From JAAYJR01 sp964495655 (GTDB lineage Bacteria > Bacteroidota > Bacteroidia > Bacteroidales > Prolixibacteraceae): DNA of 48,543 nucleotides. The DNA is taken from positions 1 to 48,543 of the forward strand of contig CAZBWK010000016.1 of the NCBI GenBank assembly GCA_964495655.1, in the 5' to 3' direction. Positions 8,937 to 18,083 of the stretch are shown here, one piece after another (position 1 is the first letter of the stretch; each line of letters starts with the position of its first letter). The translations under genes were made by a program, and so were the position numbers. The notes below the pieces were generated by a model, which made no database searches, was not told the DNA's origin, and saw only the letters and a list, made by a program, of their open reading frames with translations.

Positions 8937-11900
8937 CTATTTATCAAGATAAGTCTGCTTATAAAAGTCCATGTAATCAGCAATATTTTTCTCGCGGAGA
9001 AAAATGTCAAAATTTTCAGTTGTTATAAGAAAATTGCGATATTCTGCTTCCCCCAGTGTTGTGAAGAGGTCGCGATTTTGAACAACCATTCTGAAATACC
9101 GGGTTGCTGCATCCCTGCCGGACAATTCAGAAATTATTATAAGGTCACGGAACTCATCAAGCGGTGATTCTCTGACATCCAATCCTGAAATATCTTCACT
9201 TACCTGATTGAACTGATCAAGTTTTTCAATGAATGCAGCCTTATTAACACCCTCTTTAGGTATAACAAATACAAAAAGGTGAGATTTTTCAATGTCCCTG
9301 ATGTATGACCCTGAATATTCCTGCGGAGCTGCTTGTGAAGATTCCGTGTCAGGTGTTATTTGAGAATCTCCGGATTTTGGTTCATCATCGGACGGTTTAG
9401 CCGGTTGTGACTGTCCGATATAATTATTTCTGAAGAAATCAATATATTCATCTATCTTTTCATCTTTAATTACCCTGTCCAGATTTTCTTCCGTTATCAA
9501 GAAGTTACGATAAGTTGCCTGTCCGAGCGATGCGAAGAGGCTTCTTGTAATAACAACCTTTCTGAAATAGGACATAGCTTCATTGAGTGACGGAATATCG
9601 CGAACTACCAGAATCTGATAATCACCTGATGAAGAGAGGTTGGTTTTAAGATTCCAGTCTTTGAATTCATTTCTGTTAAACTCAGCAAAATCCCGGAGAG
9701 CTGTTCGCATAGAGAATCCCGGATCTCTGACAGCCAGCACGAATGACTGAGTAGTGTCAATATCGTTATTAAACATACCCGGAACCGCTGTTTTTACAAC
9801 TACATACTCACCCCGTTCACGAAGGATAGTCTCTTCCTCACGTGCCTTGGCCATAAGCTCTTCAGGAGATATAGCAAGTTCTTCGTCGCTGAAATCCGAA
9901 CCAATGTAACGGCTATAATTTTTTATAAAGAATCTCAGGTAATCAGCAATTGAATTTTCAGAAAGTATCTGCCTGTAATTTGTGGAAGAAATAGCAAAGT
10001 TATAATAATCCAATCCCCTGAGTGTCTGAAATACAGCAGCATTTCTGATAATTGCCCGGTGGTAGATAACACCGCTCTCTTTGTCATCGAGAGCTCTTAC
10101 CAATAAAAGCATATAATCTGCATTCAGTGGTTCAGTTTCTATATCAAAATCAATTTTAGTATAATGATCTATATTATAATTAGCAATATCAAATTTCAAA
10201 CGGTTCAGGTCAATGTTGGCTTCTAAAGGATAGGCAATAACAAAATAGTGTAACAGATCCTCTTCATAAGAAAATTTACCGCCGAATTCATCATTCTCCA
10301 ACCTGTCCCTTAATAACAATTCCTCATTCTGTATCTCTTCATTAATATAACCCATCTCGACAAGTTTCTGATAGTCTGCCAGAGTACTGTCCTGTATAAG
10401 AGCAAGAATTTCTTCAGCCAGGGGTGATGGTTCTTTATCAGGGTATATTTGCAGATATTTTTTCAATGCATTCTCGAAATTCCTCATTCCGGTCTGGGTT
10501 CCCTCAGCAACTGACCGCATAAAATCAATTTTCGGCATTAATAAGCTGTCGGGTTCCATTCTTTTTATCATATCACTCAGACTGAGAACATTTTTGTAAT
10601 TCCCCGACCTGTAACTGGAATATGCCTGTTCATATAATCTGTTAAGACTGTCTGTCTTTGCCTCCATCTCGACGAAAAAATTGGGATTCAACAGATACCG
10701 GGCATACTTACTGTCAGGGTAATTCGAGACAATAAGGTTTCGGTAATATGCCGACTTTTCACGATCTCCCATTAATTCATAAAGATCATAAAGGTCAAAG
10801 TAAACCGACAGCTGATAAATGTTTGAAGGATATCTTTTCAGAAGATCTTCGAACGTTTCTGCCGAGAGTTTATAATTTGAAAATTCCGATTTAAACAATT
10901 TACCTGCATCGAAAAGAGACTCTAATATACGGTCATGAGATAAAGCCATAAGTGAATCAGTAAGCGGCAGATCCTGTGTATAAAACTCTTTTTTCAGGGG
11001 ATCGTCCTCCCTTATCTCCATTTGTTCCTGTCCTGCCTCAACCAGCTCATCCATTTCGTCCATTGAAACAGTACTTTTATTGGATCTCCTCCAGTCATCC
11101 TCCAGCCTGCGTTGTCCCCAGCGTTGCCTGAAAGTTACCTGTCCGTATGATACTGTCTGGGGATTATAAAAATACCAGCCTCCTTCCTGCTGGCCTCTGC
11201 CCATACCCATACGATAACGGTTAGACCGGTAATATCCTTGTCCTATCTGGCCCTGAAGTGCCAGATTTTCCAGGTTACGCTGCCGTTCCTGCTCCTCCTT
11301 CATCAGGTTTGCGATAAATGCCTCTCTCTCAAGATCCGGCATTTTTGCAATTTTTTGGAGGCTGTCTTCACGTTCCACAGTCACAAGGTTATCTACCAGG
11401 TTTGTCAAAGTGCGGTATTTATCAAGCAGCTTCGGATAATCCGGATAGTTATCATCAATTATTATCATTGCACTGTCATAATATGCCCTTGCCTGTTTAT
11501 AATTAAAATCTTCAAAATAAAGATCGGCAAGGGTAATAGCTGACAAAGACCTCTGGAATTGGTTACTTACACTGTATGCAACTGACTGCCTGTAATTTTC
11601 AATAGCCTGATCACGATCGCCTTCAGCAAAATAGATATTACCCAGTGCAAAATAGATCTGGTCAAGAAATTCCTGATTTTTCTTGTCTCTGAGCATTTTC
11701 TGCAACTCTTTTTTCATTTTCTCACCGTCACCAATTCCTGACAAAACGCCAAAGGCTTTGATCCTGGCATTAAAGGCCATTTTATATTCAGGATTCAGCT
11801 TCAGTACTGCCGCATACTCACTGCCCGCCTGGTCAAAGTTACCTGACTCTTCATATAACTGGGCTTTAATATATTGAAGCCTTGCTTTTTGCTTTCTCCA

Positions 11901-12611
11901 GAAAGTTTTTTTAAGCGATATATCAATAAACTTTATTGCTTCTGTATATTCTCCCTGTTTGATATAAAAATCTGCTGTGGCCATAGCTAGATCGCGTTCC
12001 AGTTTTCTTGGAAAATCGGTATTACCCTGCAATGATTTTATTACCTCGGCAGCTTCATCAAACCGCTCCAGTTCAGAATAACTGCGCAAAAGCCATATCT
12101 GTGATTCGTGCCTTGCATCACCGTCGGGAAACTTACGGAGCAAAAAAGAAAAATTATTAATCGCTGTTGAAAAGTTATGTTGAAAAAAATAAGCTTTCCC
12201 CATTAATAAATAACTTTCATCAATCCAGGGATTGAACTCTTCCTTTGCCGCAAACTCGAGGTACTTCCTTGTTCTTCTCCTCCTTCTTTTTGGTTTTTCC
12301 GTAATTGAATGCACCTCAATAAGTTTAGATGCCTTCATGATTACATATTCCATGTCAGACTGAACCATATTGGCTGCTGAAGGATCTGACTCTTTGTAGA
12401 CCGGAAGAAGCCTTGTGTAATCGTTTTCAATCCTGTCTTCAATTTTTTGTATGCCAGAATTAAGGCTTTCGGAGGCATTGAAATGGATATTATATTTTGA
12501 GGTGACATTATGATATGCACGAGATGCAAAGGTGTTCTTCTCGGTCGAACACCCCTGAAAGAGAGGCAACATGAAAATTATGCCGATTATATTTAATACA
12601 AACCGCTTCAA
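8937..12611 (-). CDS. sprE: SprE/PorW-type TPR lipoprotein of the type IX secretion system
   Basis: The frame gives 1224 aa from a TTG at 12611. No ATG or GTG lies between the upstream stop (12639-12641) and that TTG, and the first in-frame ATG (codon 14) would destroy the signal, so TTG is the likely start. Residues 1-21 end in the lipobox LFQGC. Residues about 30-470 hold TPR repeats (YLLMGKAYFFQHNFSTAINNF, YFALGNIYFAEGDRDQAIENY), and a second TPR block follows at about 560-700. The C-terminus contains three related units at about 786-902, 955-1064 and 1111-1224, each ending in a version of YRNFLITxEN...IADYMDFYKQTY. SprE/PorW is required for gliding and T9SS secretion and links the outer-membrane translocon to the motor complex. 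This copy is longer than the PorW/SprE proteins I know. porX follows 80 bases downstream. Confidence 0.88.
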   Translation of the reverse strand: MKRFVLNIIGIIFMLPLFQGCSTEKNTFASRAYHNVTSKYNIHFNASESLNSGIQKIEDRIENDYTRLLPVYKESDPSAANMVQSDMEYVIMKASKLIEVHSITEKPKRRRRRTRKYLEFAAKEEFNPWIDESYLLMGKAYFFQHNFSTAINNFSFLLRKFPDGDARHESQIWLLRSYSELERFDEAAEVIKSLQGNTDFPRKLERDLAMATADFYIKQGEYTEAIKFIDISLKKTFWRKQKARLQYIKAQLYEESGNFDQAGSEYAAVLKLNPEYKMAFNARIKAFGVLSGIGDGEKMKKELQKMLRDKKNQEFLDQIYFALGNIYFAEGDRDQAIENYRQSVAYSVSNQFQRSLSAITLADLYFEDFNYKQARAYYDSAMIIIDDNYPDYPKLLDKYRTLTNLVDNLVTVEREDSLQKIAKMPDLEREAFIANLMKEEQERQRNLENLALQGQIGQGYYRSNRYRMGMGRGQQEGGWYFYNPQTVSYGQVTFRQRWGQRRLEDDWRRSNKSTVSMDEMDELVEAGQEQMEIREDDPLKKEFYTQDLPLTDSLMALSHDRILESLFDAGKLFKSEFSNYKLSAETFEDLLKRYPSNIYQLSVYFDLYDLYELMGDREKSAYYRNLIVSNYPDSKYARYLLNPNFFVEMEAKTDSLNRLYEQAYSSYRSGNYKNVLSLSDMIKRMEPDSLLMPKIDFMRSVAEGTQTGMRNFENALKKYLQIYPDKEPSPLAEEILALIQDSTLADYQKLVEMGYINEEIQNEELLLRDRLENDEFGGKFSYEEDLLHYFVIAYPLEANIDLNRLKFDIANYNIDHYTKIDFDIETEPLNADYMLLLVRALDDKESGVIYHRAIIRNAAVFQTLRGLDYYNFAISSTNYRQILSENSIADYLRFFIKNYSRYIGSDFSDEELAISPEELMAKAREEETILRERGEYVVVKTAVPGMFNNDIDTTQSFVLAVRDPGFSMRTALRDFAEFNRNEFKDWNLKTNLSSSGDYQILVVRDIPSLNEAMSYFRKVVITRSLFASLGQATYRNFLITEENLDRVIKDEKIDEYIDFFRNNYIGQSQPAKPSDDEPKSGDSQITPDTESSQAAPQEYSGSYIRDIEKSHLFVFVIPKEGVNKAAFIEKLDQFNQVSEDISGLDVRESPLDEFRDLIIISELSGRDAATRYFRMVVQNRDLFTTLGEAEYRNFLITTENFDIFLREKNIADYMDFYKQTYLDK

Positions 12612-12753
12612 TAAATTTTTTTTGGCTTTAGGTATAAACTATATTTTCCACAGATTATTGTTATTCATAGTACGGTTTTAACTAAATGCCACACATAAAA
12701 ATGTGGCGTAAATCTCAAAAGAGGATGTTCCATATTTCGGTAACAGGCATCAG

Positions 12754-13869
12754 TTACTTACGAGTGATCTCTACCTTTTTAGTGGGAGCCCTTCTGATAT
12801 TCCTGATATTTACCTGGTGATCAAGGCTTTTGGATATTTCAACAAATGCTGAACCAGTTATTGAGCCGGGTTGTGCTGCAGAGGGAACCCCGTCATCACC
12901 ACCTTCTCTTATTCCCTGCACTAACGGGATCTGGCCCAGCAACTTCAGTCCGAGCTTATCTGCAAGAGCTTTGCCTCCCTCTTTGCCAAAAATATAGTAT
13001 TTCTTATCAGGTAATTCTTCAGGGGTAAACCACGACATATTCTCTACCAGGCCAAGAACAGGTACATCAATCGATTTACTCTGGAACATATTGGTGCCTC
13101 GTAATACGTCAGCCAGAGCAACATCCTGGGGAGTAGTGACAATTACTACTCCTGTAACAGGAACTGTCTGGACAAGAGTAAGATGAATATCACTGGTGCC
13201 CGGAGGTAGGTCTACTAATAAATAGTCCAGTTCACCCCAGTCGGCATCCATGATCAGCTGTTTTAAAGCATTCGAAGCCATAGGGCCTCTCCAGATAACC
13301 GGACTCTCAGTATCAACAAAAAAACCGATAGATAAAAATTTTACTCCATATTTTATTACCGGACTGATCAACTCGCGTCCCTCAATTTTAACTCCCATAG
13401 GTTTAACATCTTCGACACCAAACATCTTTGGGATTGATGGACCAAAAATATCTGCATCAATAAGTCCTGTGCTTGCCCCTGTACCGGCCAGGGCAACTGC
13501 AAGGTTAACAGCTACTGTTGATTTCCCTACACCCCCTTTGCCGGAAGCTACCGCAACAATATTTTTTACACCGGGCAGTACAGGACGTTCCATATCATGC
13601 AAAAATTTCACTGCTATATTGTTTTCTATCTCAACCTCTTCTCCCAGATGCTTTTTAAGTGCTTCTTCACATTCAATGACAAGTGGTTCGATATGGGTAT
13701 CATTACTTTTTTGAAAGACAAGTGAAAAGTTTATCTTTCTCCCGGCAATACGTATTTCGTGAACCATATTAAGGGCAACAATGTCTTTGTCATTCCCCGG
13801 ATATTTTACCTCTCTTAAAGCATCGGTTACATTTTTAGGGACTATCAGCTTCCCTGGTATTTGAGCCAT
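12754..13869 (-). CDS. mrp: Mrp/ApbC-type P-loop ATPase, iron-sulfur cluster carrier
   Basis: I chose the ATG at 13869 (371 aa); the longer TTG start at 13896 adds nine unsupported residues. Residues about 1-90 are a MIP18/DUF59 domain (ALREVKYPGNDKDIVALNMV). The deviant Walker A motif SGKGGVGKST is at about residue 107, followed by IDADIFGPSIP and LLVDLPPGTSD, diagnostic of Mrp/NBP35 ATPases, which move Fe-S clusters to apoproteins. The CxxC that bridges the cluster in many Mrp dimers is absent; the matching segment reads VENMSWFTPEELPDKKYYIFGKEGG, which I recall as usual in Bacteroidota. It sits between the alkyltransferase-like gene and sprE. Confidence 0.93.
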   Translation of the reverse strand: MAQIPGKLIVPKNVTDALREVKYPGNDKDIVALNMVHEIRIAGRKINFSLVFQKSNDTHIEPLVIECEEALKKHLGEEVEIENNIAVKFLHDMERPVLPGVKNIVAVASGKGGVGKSTVAVNLAVALAGTGASTGLIDADIFGPSIPKMFGVEDVKPMGVKIEGRELISPVIKYGVKFLSIGFFVDTESPVIWRGPMASNALKQLIMDADWGELDYLLVDLPPGTSDIHLTLVQTVPVTGVVIVTTPQDVALADVLRGTNMFQSKSIDVPVLGLVENMSWFTPEELPDKKYYIFGKEGGKALADKLGLKLLGQIPLVQGIREGGDDGVPSAAQPGSITGSAFVEISKSLDHQVNIRNIRRAPTKKVEITRK

Positions 13870-13972
13870 AATAATATCAAATTTATTAATCTGCAAAGTT
13901 AAAAATATTTGGATACCCTTATAAGGAGATTAACAGTAACACAAGCTGCCTTGTCATTTTAACATTTTACTT

Positions 13973-14302
13973 TCAACCATCAAGCTCCTTTATAGGATCC
14001 CAAAAAAATCTCTCAAAATTTACAATTTTATTATTCTCCACAACGATACCTTCATTCTCAAGAAGCTCAAGCATAGCTCCGGGGGTATCAAAATGATGCT
14101 TGCCGGTAAGCAGTCCGTTTCTGTTTACCACTCTGTGAGCAGGGACAAAATCTTTAATCCTCTTCGATGCATTCATCGCCCATCCAACCATGCGCGCAGA
14201 TCCTGCACTTCCCAGGTAACGGGCAATAGCGCCATATGAGGTAACCCTGCCCGGTGGGATCAACTTTACCACTTCGTAAACCCTACTGAAAAAATCATCC
14301 AT
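13973..14302 (-). CDS. Alkyltransferase-like (ATL) DNA repair protein
   Basis: This 109-aa protein matches only the DNA-binding domain of O6-methylguanine-DNA methyltransferase: VYEVVKLIPPGRVTSYGAIARYLGS, the helix-turn-helix with Arg finger region SARMVGWAMNAS, then FVPAHRVVN. The active-site cysteine of PCHRV is replaced by alanine (PAHRV), so it cannot accept an alkyl group. By family knowledge ATL proteins bind O6-alkylguanine and flag it for nucleotide excision repair. It lies between trmB and mrp with short gaps on both sides. Confidence 0.9.
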   Translation of the reverse strand: MDDFFSRVYEVVKLIPPGRVTSYGAIARYLGSAGSARMVGWAMNASKRIKDFVPAHRVVNRNGLLTGKHHFDTPGAMLELLENEGIVVENNKIVNFERFFWDPIKELDG

Positions 14303-14344
14303 TACTTGCTGAATATTAAAATATTATAGAAGCAGTAACAGCAC

Positions 14345-15085
14345 TTAATTATCTCTTGCTCTGCGACCAAAACTTCTGTAATTATCCTTCTCAATTTCAA
14401 TTTCCGGTTCTGTGAGCTCATTGTTATTTAAACGGAATGCAAGATATTTAATACTTATACCCCGGCTTAACCACTGCTTTTCATAGTAGGTCTTTATATT
14501 CAGGGTATCGTTGAGATATTCAGAATTATAAAGATCAGAAGTTTCGGCAGTCACCTCAAATCCATTTAAATGTGCCAGGCTGGAGGTATAGCAAAACTGA
14601 AACATACTGTCTGTTTTAAGATGAATTAATCCTTCATGATCAATGATCTTCCTGTATTTATCAATAAAGACTGTAGAAGTAAGCCTTCTCGAATGTTTTT
14701 TCATTTGAGGATCAGGAAAAGTCAGCCAGATAGCTTCTACTTCACAAGGTGCAAAAAACTGGTTAATGATCTCTGCATTGGTACGCACAAATGCAACATT
14801 ATCAAGTTTTTTCTCCAGAGCGGTTTTTGCACCTTTCCATAACCTTGCCCCTTTTATATCAATCCCTATATAATTTTTATCAGGATTCATTTCTGCAAGT
14901 GCAACTGAGTACTCTCCTTTTCCGCAACCAATCTCAAGTATTACCGGATTATTGTTTCCAAAATATTTTGCTGCCCATGACCCGCGAAGATGAAAATTAT
15001 TTTGTCCGATCAGATGAAATGGCGCCTGAAGGACATTATCAAAGGATTTCATCTCTTCAAATTTGGCAAGTTTATTCCTGCTCAC
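14345..15085 (-). CDS. trmB: tRNA (guanine-N7)-methyltransferase TrmB
   Basis: TrmB makes m7G46 in the tRNA variable loop using S-adenosylmethionine. The SAM-binding motif is VILEIGCGKGEYSVALAEM, and the family signature is WLTFPDPQMKKHSRRLT. No ATG lies near the N-terminus. I chose the GTG at 15085 (246 aa) because its product starts SRNKLAKFEEM after Met, matching the GKNKLAKF opening of Bacteroidota TrmB; a TTG at 15091 would add two residues and the frame is closed by TAA at 15106-15104. It follows gldH by 34 bases and may share its transcript. Confidence 0.92.
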   Translation of the reverse strand: MSRNKLAKFEEMKSFDNVLQAPFHLIGQNNFHLRGSWAAKYFGNNNPVILEIGCGKGEYSVALAEMNPDKNYIGIDIKGARLWKGAKTALEKKLDNVAFVRTNAEIINQFFAPCEVEAIWLTFPDPQMKKHSRRLTSTVFIDKYRKIIDHEGLIHLKTDSMFQFCYTSSLAHLNGFEVTAETSDLYNSEYLNDTLNIKTYYEKQWLSRGISIKYLAFRLNNNELTEPEIEIEKDNYRSFGRRARDN

Positions 15086-15119
15086 ATCCAAAAAAAATTT
15101 TAATTAACGCATATCCCGG

Positions 15120-15602
15120 TTATTGGCCCGGGTTTACTTTTTCAATTCTGACACCTATATCATGTATTCCCATTAGTATCTCAGGCCTCATTCCATGACT
15201 GACTTTAATAAAATAATTACCTGCAGCAGGGAAATAAACATTCCTCCGGTAAACAACCTGACGGGATCTAATCCCCGATAATCCTTTTCCCAGCCACTTG
15301 CCTGACGGATCAGCCAGAATTAATTCGAAAGTATCTTTAACGGCAATGCCATCAGGTTGACAGATCTCAATAAATAACCAAAGGTTGCTGTATGGATAAT
15401 TAACCTCATTTCTTATATTCAGAAACAGGTTATAGAGGATGACAGTATCCTTAACCGGCACTTCAAAAATAAACAGGGAGTCTTTATGCCACTGTGAACG
15501 TGCAACCTGCCTATATTCATCATATACCCTGCTGCTGTCGCACGAAAATATAACACTTACTATAATTGCTAAAATGCCAATTTGACAAATAAACCCTCTC
15601 AT
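15120..15602 (-). CDS. gldH: Gliding motility lipoprotein GldH
   Basis: The 160-aa product has a lipoprotein signal with lipobox VIFSC (Cys21). The mature part matches GldH: SSRVYDEYRQVARSQWHKDS, an all-beta body with SNLWLFIEI and GKWLGKGLSGIRSRQVVYRR, and a closing GIHDIGVRIEK. GldH is needed for gliding in Flavobacterium; homologues are also kept in non-gliding T9SS species, and its exact role is unclear. Its ATG overlaps the stop of the ricT-like gene (ATGA at 15602-15599), implying translational coupling. The PSP1/gldH neighbourhood is conserved in this phylum. Confidence 0.9.
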   Translation of the reverse strand: MRGFICQIGILAIIVSVIFSCDSSRVYDEYRQVARSQWHKDSLFIFEVPVKDTVILYNLFLNIRNEVNYPYSNLWLFIEICQPDGIAVKDTFELILADPSGKWLGKGLSGIRSRQVVYRRNVYFPAAGNYFIKVSHGMRPEILMGIHDIGVRIEKVNPGQ

Positions 15603-16732
15603 CGCTTATTCCGCTGTTGATTTCTGTTGCTTTTCCCCGGTTTTCTTTTTCTTGTCTTTTTCTTTGGTGAACTGAATCTGTCAATATCTTCCTGGTTAAC
15701 CATATTAAGAAAGGTATCTTCATTACTCTTGGCAATTCCGATATCAGTTGTAAATAATTTTTCAGGTTTTTTCCCGGATTTATTCATTTTCTGAATATGC
15801 TTTACAACTTCAACCGGCAGCGCCACCTGTCCGCCTGAATTTTCATTTTTCACTGAATACCAGTATATACCTTTAAAAATATCAGCTTTAAAAAACTGAT
15901 AATCGCCAAATTCAGTACGAAGGGGAATATTAGTCGGAGGAAATTCTTTCTGTGCATCAATATATGAATCCACCTCAAAATTGAGGCAACACTTCAACTT
16001 GCCACACTGTCCTGCCAGCTTCTGGGGATTAAGGGAAATTTCCTGATAACGGGCTGCATTTGTAGTGACCGATATAAAACTGGAAATCCAGGTCGAGCAA
16101 CATAGTTCCCTCCCGCAAGGACCAATCCCTCCAATCCTGCCGGCTTCCTGACGCGCACCAATCTGTTTCATTTCAATCCTGATACTGAATGTATCTGCCA
16201 GGACCTTTATCAAATGCCTGAAGTCAACCCGTTCATCAGCTATATAATAGAATATCGCCTTGGTCTTATCTCCCTGGTATTCAACATCGCCAATCTTCAT
16301 GTTTAATTTCAGGTCAGTAGCGATTTCCCTCGATTTTATCATTGTTTCATACTCCAGGGCTATCGCTTCCCTCCACTTTTTAATATCAAGAGGCCTGGCC
16401 TTACGGTATATTTTTCTTAATTCACCATTTATAATTGTCGGCTTATGCTTTTTCATCTGTCTGCCAACAAGATCTCCGGTGAGTGATACAATTCCTATAT
16501 CATGGCCGGGATTTGCCTCAACTGCCACCAGATCACCTGGATTAAGCTTAAGGTTATTTACATTGACAAAAAAATCTTTTCGTGTATTTTTAAAACGTAC
16601 CTCTGCTATATTTTCATGATCAATTGTCATGGGTATATCACTCAACCAATCGGTTACATGCAGTTTTGCACAACATCCCCATTCTGAAGCACACACCCCT
16701 CTGTCTATCAACTCCTTATTTTCCATAACCAT
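15599..16732 (-). CDS. PSP1 domain protein, RicT/YaaT-like
   Basis: The 377-aa product contains the PSP1 C-terminal domain (ADERVDFRHLIKVLADTFSIRIEMKQIGARQEA) with conserved cysteine clusters GIGPCGRELCCSTW and GQCGKLKCCLNFEVD, plus an N-terminal CASEWGCCAKL. In Bacillus RicT/YaaT these cysteines help bind Fe-S clusters in the RicAFT complex that aids RNA maturation by RNase Y; a similar role here is inference only. The C-terminus is very basic (KKKTRKRKPGKSNRNQQRNK), consistent with RNA binding. A second ATG at 16726 is equally possible. It overlaps gldH by four bases and follows holB after a 146-base gap. Confidence 0.88.
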   Translation of the reverse strand: MVMENKELIDRGVCASEWGCCAKLHVTDWLSDIPMTIDHENIAEVRFKNTRKDFFVNVNNLKLNPGDLVAVEANPGHDIGIVSLTGDLVGRQMKKHKPTIINGELRKIYRKARPLDIKKWREAIALEYETMIKSREIATDLKLNMKIGDVEYQGDKTKAIFYYIADERVDFRHLIKVLADTFSIRIEMKQIGARQEAGRIGGIGPCGRELCCSTWISSFISVTTNAARYQEISLNPQKLAGQCGKLKCCLNFEVDSYIDAQKEFPPTNIPLRTEFGDYQFFKADIFKGIYWYSVKNENSGGQVALPVEVVKHIQKMNKSGKKPEKLFTTDIGIAKSNEDTFLNMVNQEDIDRFSSPKKKTRKRKPGKSNRNQQRNKR

Positions 16733-16787
16733 ACTTTCTTTTATCTAACGGGCTTATCCTTCTGAAGAAAAAAACCGCTACAAAGTA

Positions 16788-16795
16788 CAAAAATA
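16788..16795 (-). promoter_or_regulatory. -7 box TATTTTTG upstream of the ricT-like/gldH genes
   Basis: The minus strand reads TATTTTTG, a perfect TAnnTTTG, 56 bases before the ATG at 16732 in the gap after holB. No good -33 TTTG is visible, so this is a candidate only. Confidence 0.35.
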
Positions 16796-16878
16796 ATGAT
16801 TAATATTAATTTGATATTTAAATACATTGTATAAAAATAAGATATCCCGGGAGGGTACGGCTGTTTTCAGGAAGTCTT

Positions 16879-18003
16879 TTATACTTTTATTAGTCTGGTG
16901 ATCTTAATTGCCGTATCGAAAAAAATGATCCTTGAATTACCATTCATGGATATATGGGTAATTCCTTTTTCAAACTCTTTTGAAAGTGGAATGATGTTAC
17001 GTTCATTAATAAAAGGAGCAAACCTTCTGCCCCATTCAAGCTCTTCGCTGCTCATATAAGTTAAATCCGGCCTATTAAGGTTCATAATAAAATATTCCCG
17101 GAGCAGCCTTAATGCCAGGCTGAAAAATGTCTTCTGCTTGTCACGTCCGAGATTTGATATTCCCTCTGACCATTTAACAAGTTCCGGGATATTACTTTTA
17201 TATGCCAGCCTCATCATCTCCTGAAACTGATTAAATAACCAGGAGTTGTTCTCGTCAGGACTAAGGTACTCTTTAGCAGTGATAAAACTTCCGTTCGCCA
17301 GCCTCACTGCATCGTTTGCCTCATCCGGAGAATATCCGTGAACTTTTATCAGTGCATCAGTCATCGATTCATTATCGATAAATGGCACAAATATACGCTG
17401 GGTTCTCGACCGTATTGTAGGTATTACTGACTCCTCATCTTCAGTTACCAGAATAAAAAGTGTTTTATTTGGTGGTTCTTCAATTAATTTTAGCAATTTA
17501 TTGGAACATGCGAGATGCATTTTTTCAGGCAGCCAGATAATCATTACCTTATATTCCGACTCAAAAGACTTCAGGCTCAGCTTCTTTATTATCGATTCGC
17601 TCTCAGACTCATAAATCAATCCTTGTTTATTTTCACTTTTAATAAAAGCCAGCCACTGGCTAAGTGTAAAATACGGGTTTGCATTCACCATTTCCCTCCA
17701 GGCGGACAGGTAATCATCACTCACTGGTTTTTTTAAATCTTTTGTACTGTAAACAGGAAATACAAAATGGAGATCCGGATGTACCAATTTCTGATATTTC
17801 CGGCATGACGGACATACTCCGCAGGAATCTGCCTCATTACGGTTACGGCACGACACATACTGTGCAAAAGCAAGCGCAAGCGGAAGCTTACCTGTCCCCT
17901 CCGGTCCGGTAAACATTAATGCATGACTAATCCTTTGTTCTGTTACAAACCGGATAAGCCTTTCCTTTATCTGATCATGCCCTATGACATCTTTAAAAAA
18001 CAT
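16879..18003 (-). CDS. holB: DNA polymerase III delta' subunit (clamp loader)
   Basis: The 374-aa AAA+ protein opens with FKDVIGHDQIKERLIRFVTEQRISHALMF as in delta'. A P-loop-like GPEGTGKLPLA is at about residue 33, and a four-cysteine zinc module follows (CRNRNEADSCGVCPSCRKYQ). VMIIWLPEKMHLACSNKLLKLIEEPP is the usual sensor/SRC region with IRSRTQRIFVP. Delta' is part of the clamp loader that places the sliding clamp on DNA. It is the first gene of the minus-strand run and is divergent from pgk across 121 bases. Confidence 0.92.
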   Translation of the reverse strand: MFFKDVIGHDQIKERLIRFVTEQRISHALMFTGPEGTGKLPLALAFAQYVSCRNRNEADSCGVCPSCRKYQKLVHPDLHFVFPVYSTKDLKKPVSDDYLSAWREMVNANPYFTLSQWLAFIKSENKQGLIYESESESIIKKLSLKSFESEYKVMIIWLPEKMHLACSNKLLKLIEEPPNKTLFILVTEDEESVIPTIRSRTQRIFVPFIDNESMTDALIKVHGYSPDEANDAVRLANGSFITAKEYLSPDENNSWLFNQFQEMMRLAYKSNIPELVKWSEGISNLGRDKQKTFFSLALRLLREYFIMNLNRPDLTYMSSEELEWGRRFAPFINERNIIPLSKEFEKGITHISMNGNSRIIFFDTAIKITRLIKV

Positions 18004-18083
18004 GACCCAAAAATAGATGTTAAAATTTATTTATCATAGAATATTTACAATTACCTGTTCCTTAGTGTGCAGGATTTATTTAC

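Noticed and set aside
11238..11543. 101-codon plus-strand ORF within sprE
   Set aside because: It is antisense to TPR coding sequence of sprE, with no signal, motif or start context of its own.
12688..12707. Hairpin GCCACA/TGTGGC between mrp and sprE
   Set aside because: The stem is only 6 bp and no T-run follows on either strand, so I do not call it a terminator.
13250..13714. 154-codon plus-strand ORF
   Set aside because: It is fully antisense to the conserved mrp gene, and its composition is that of a shadow frame.
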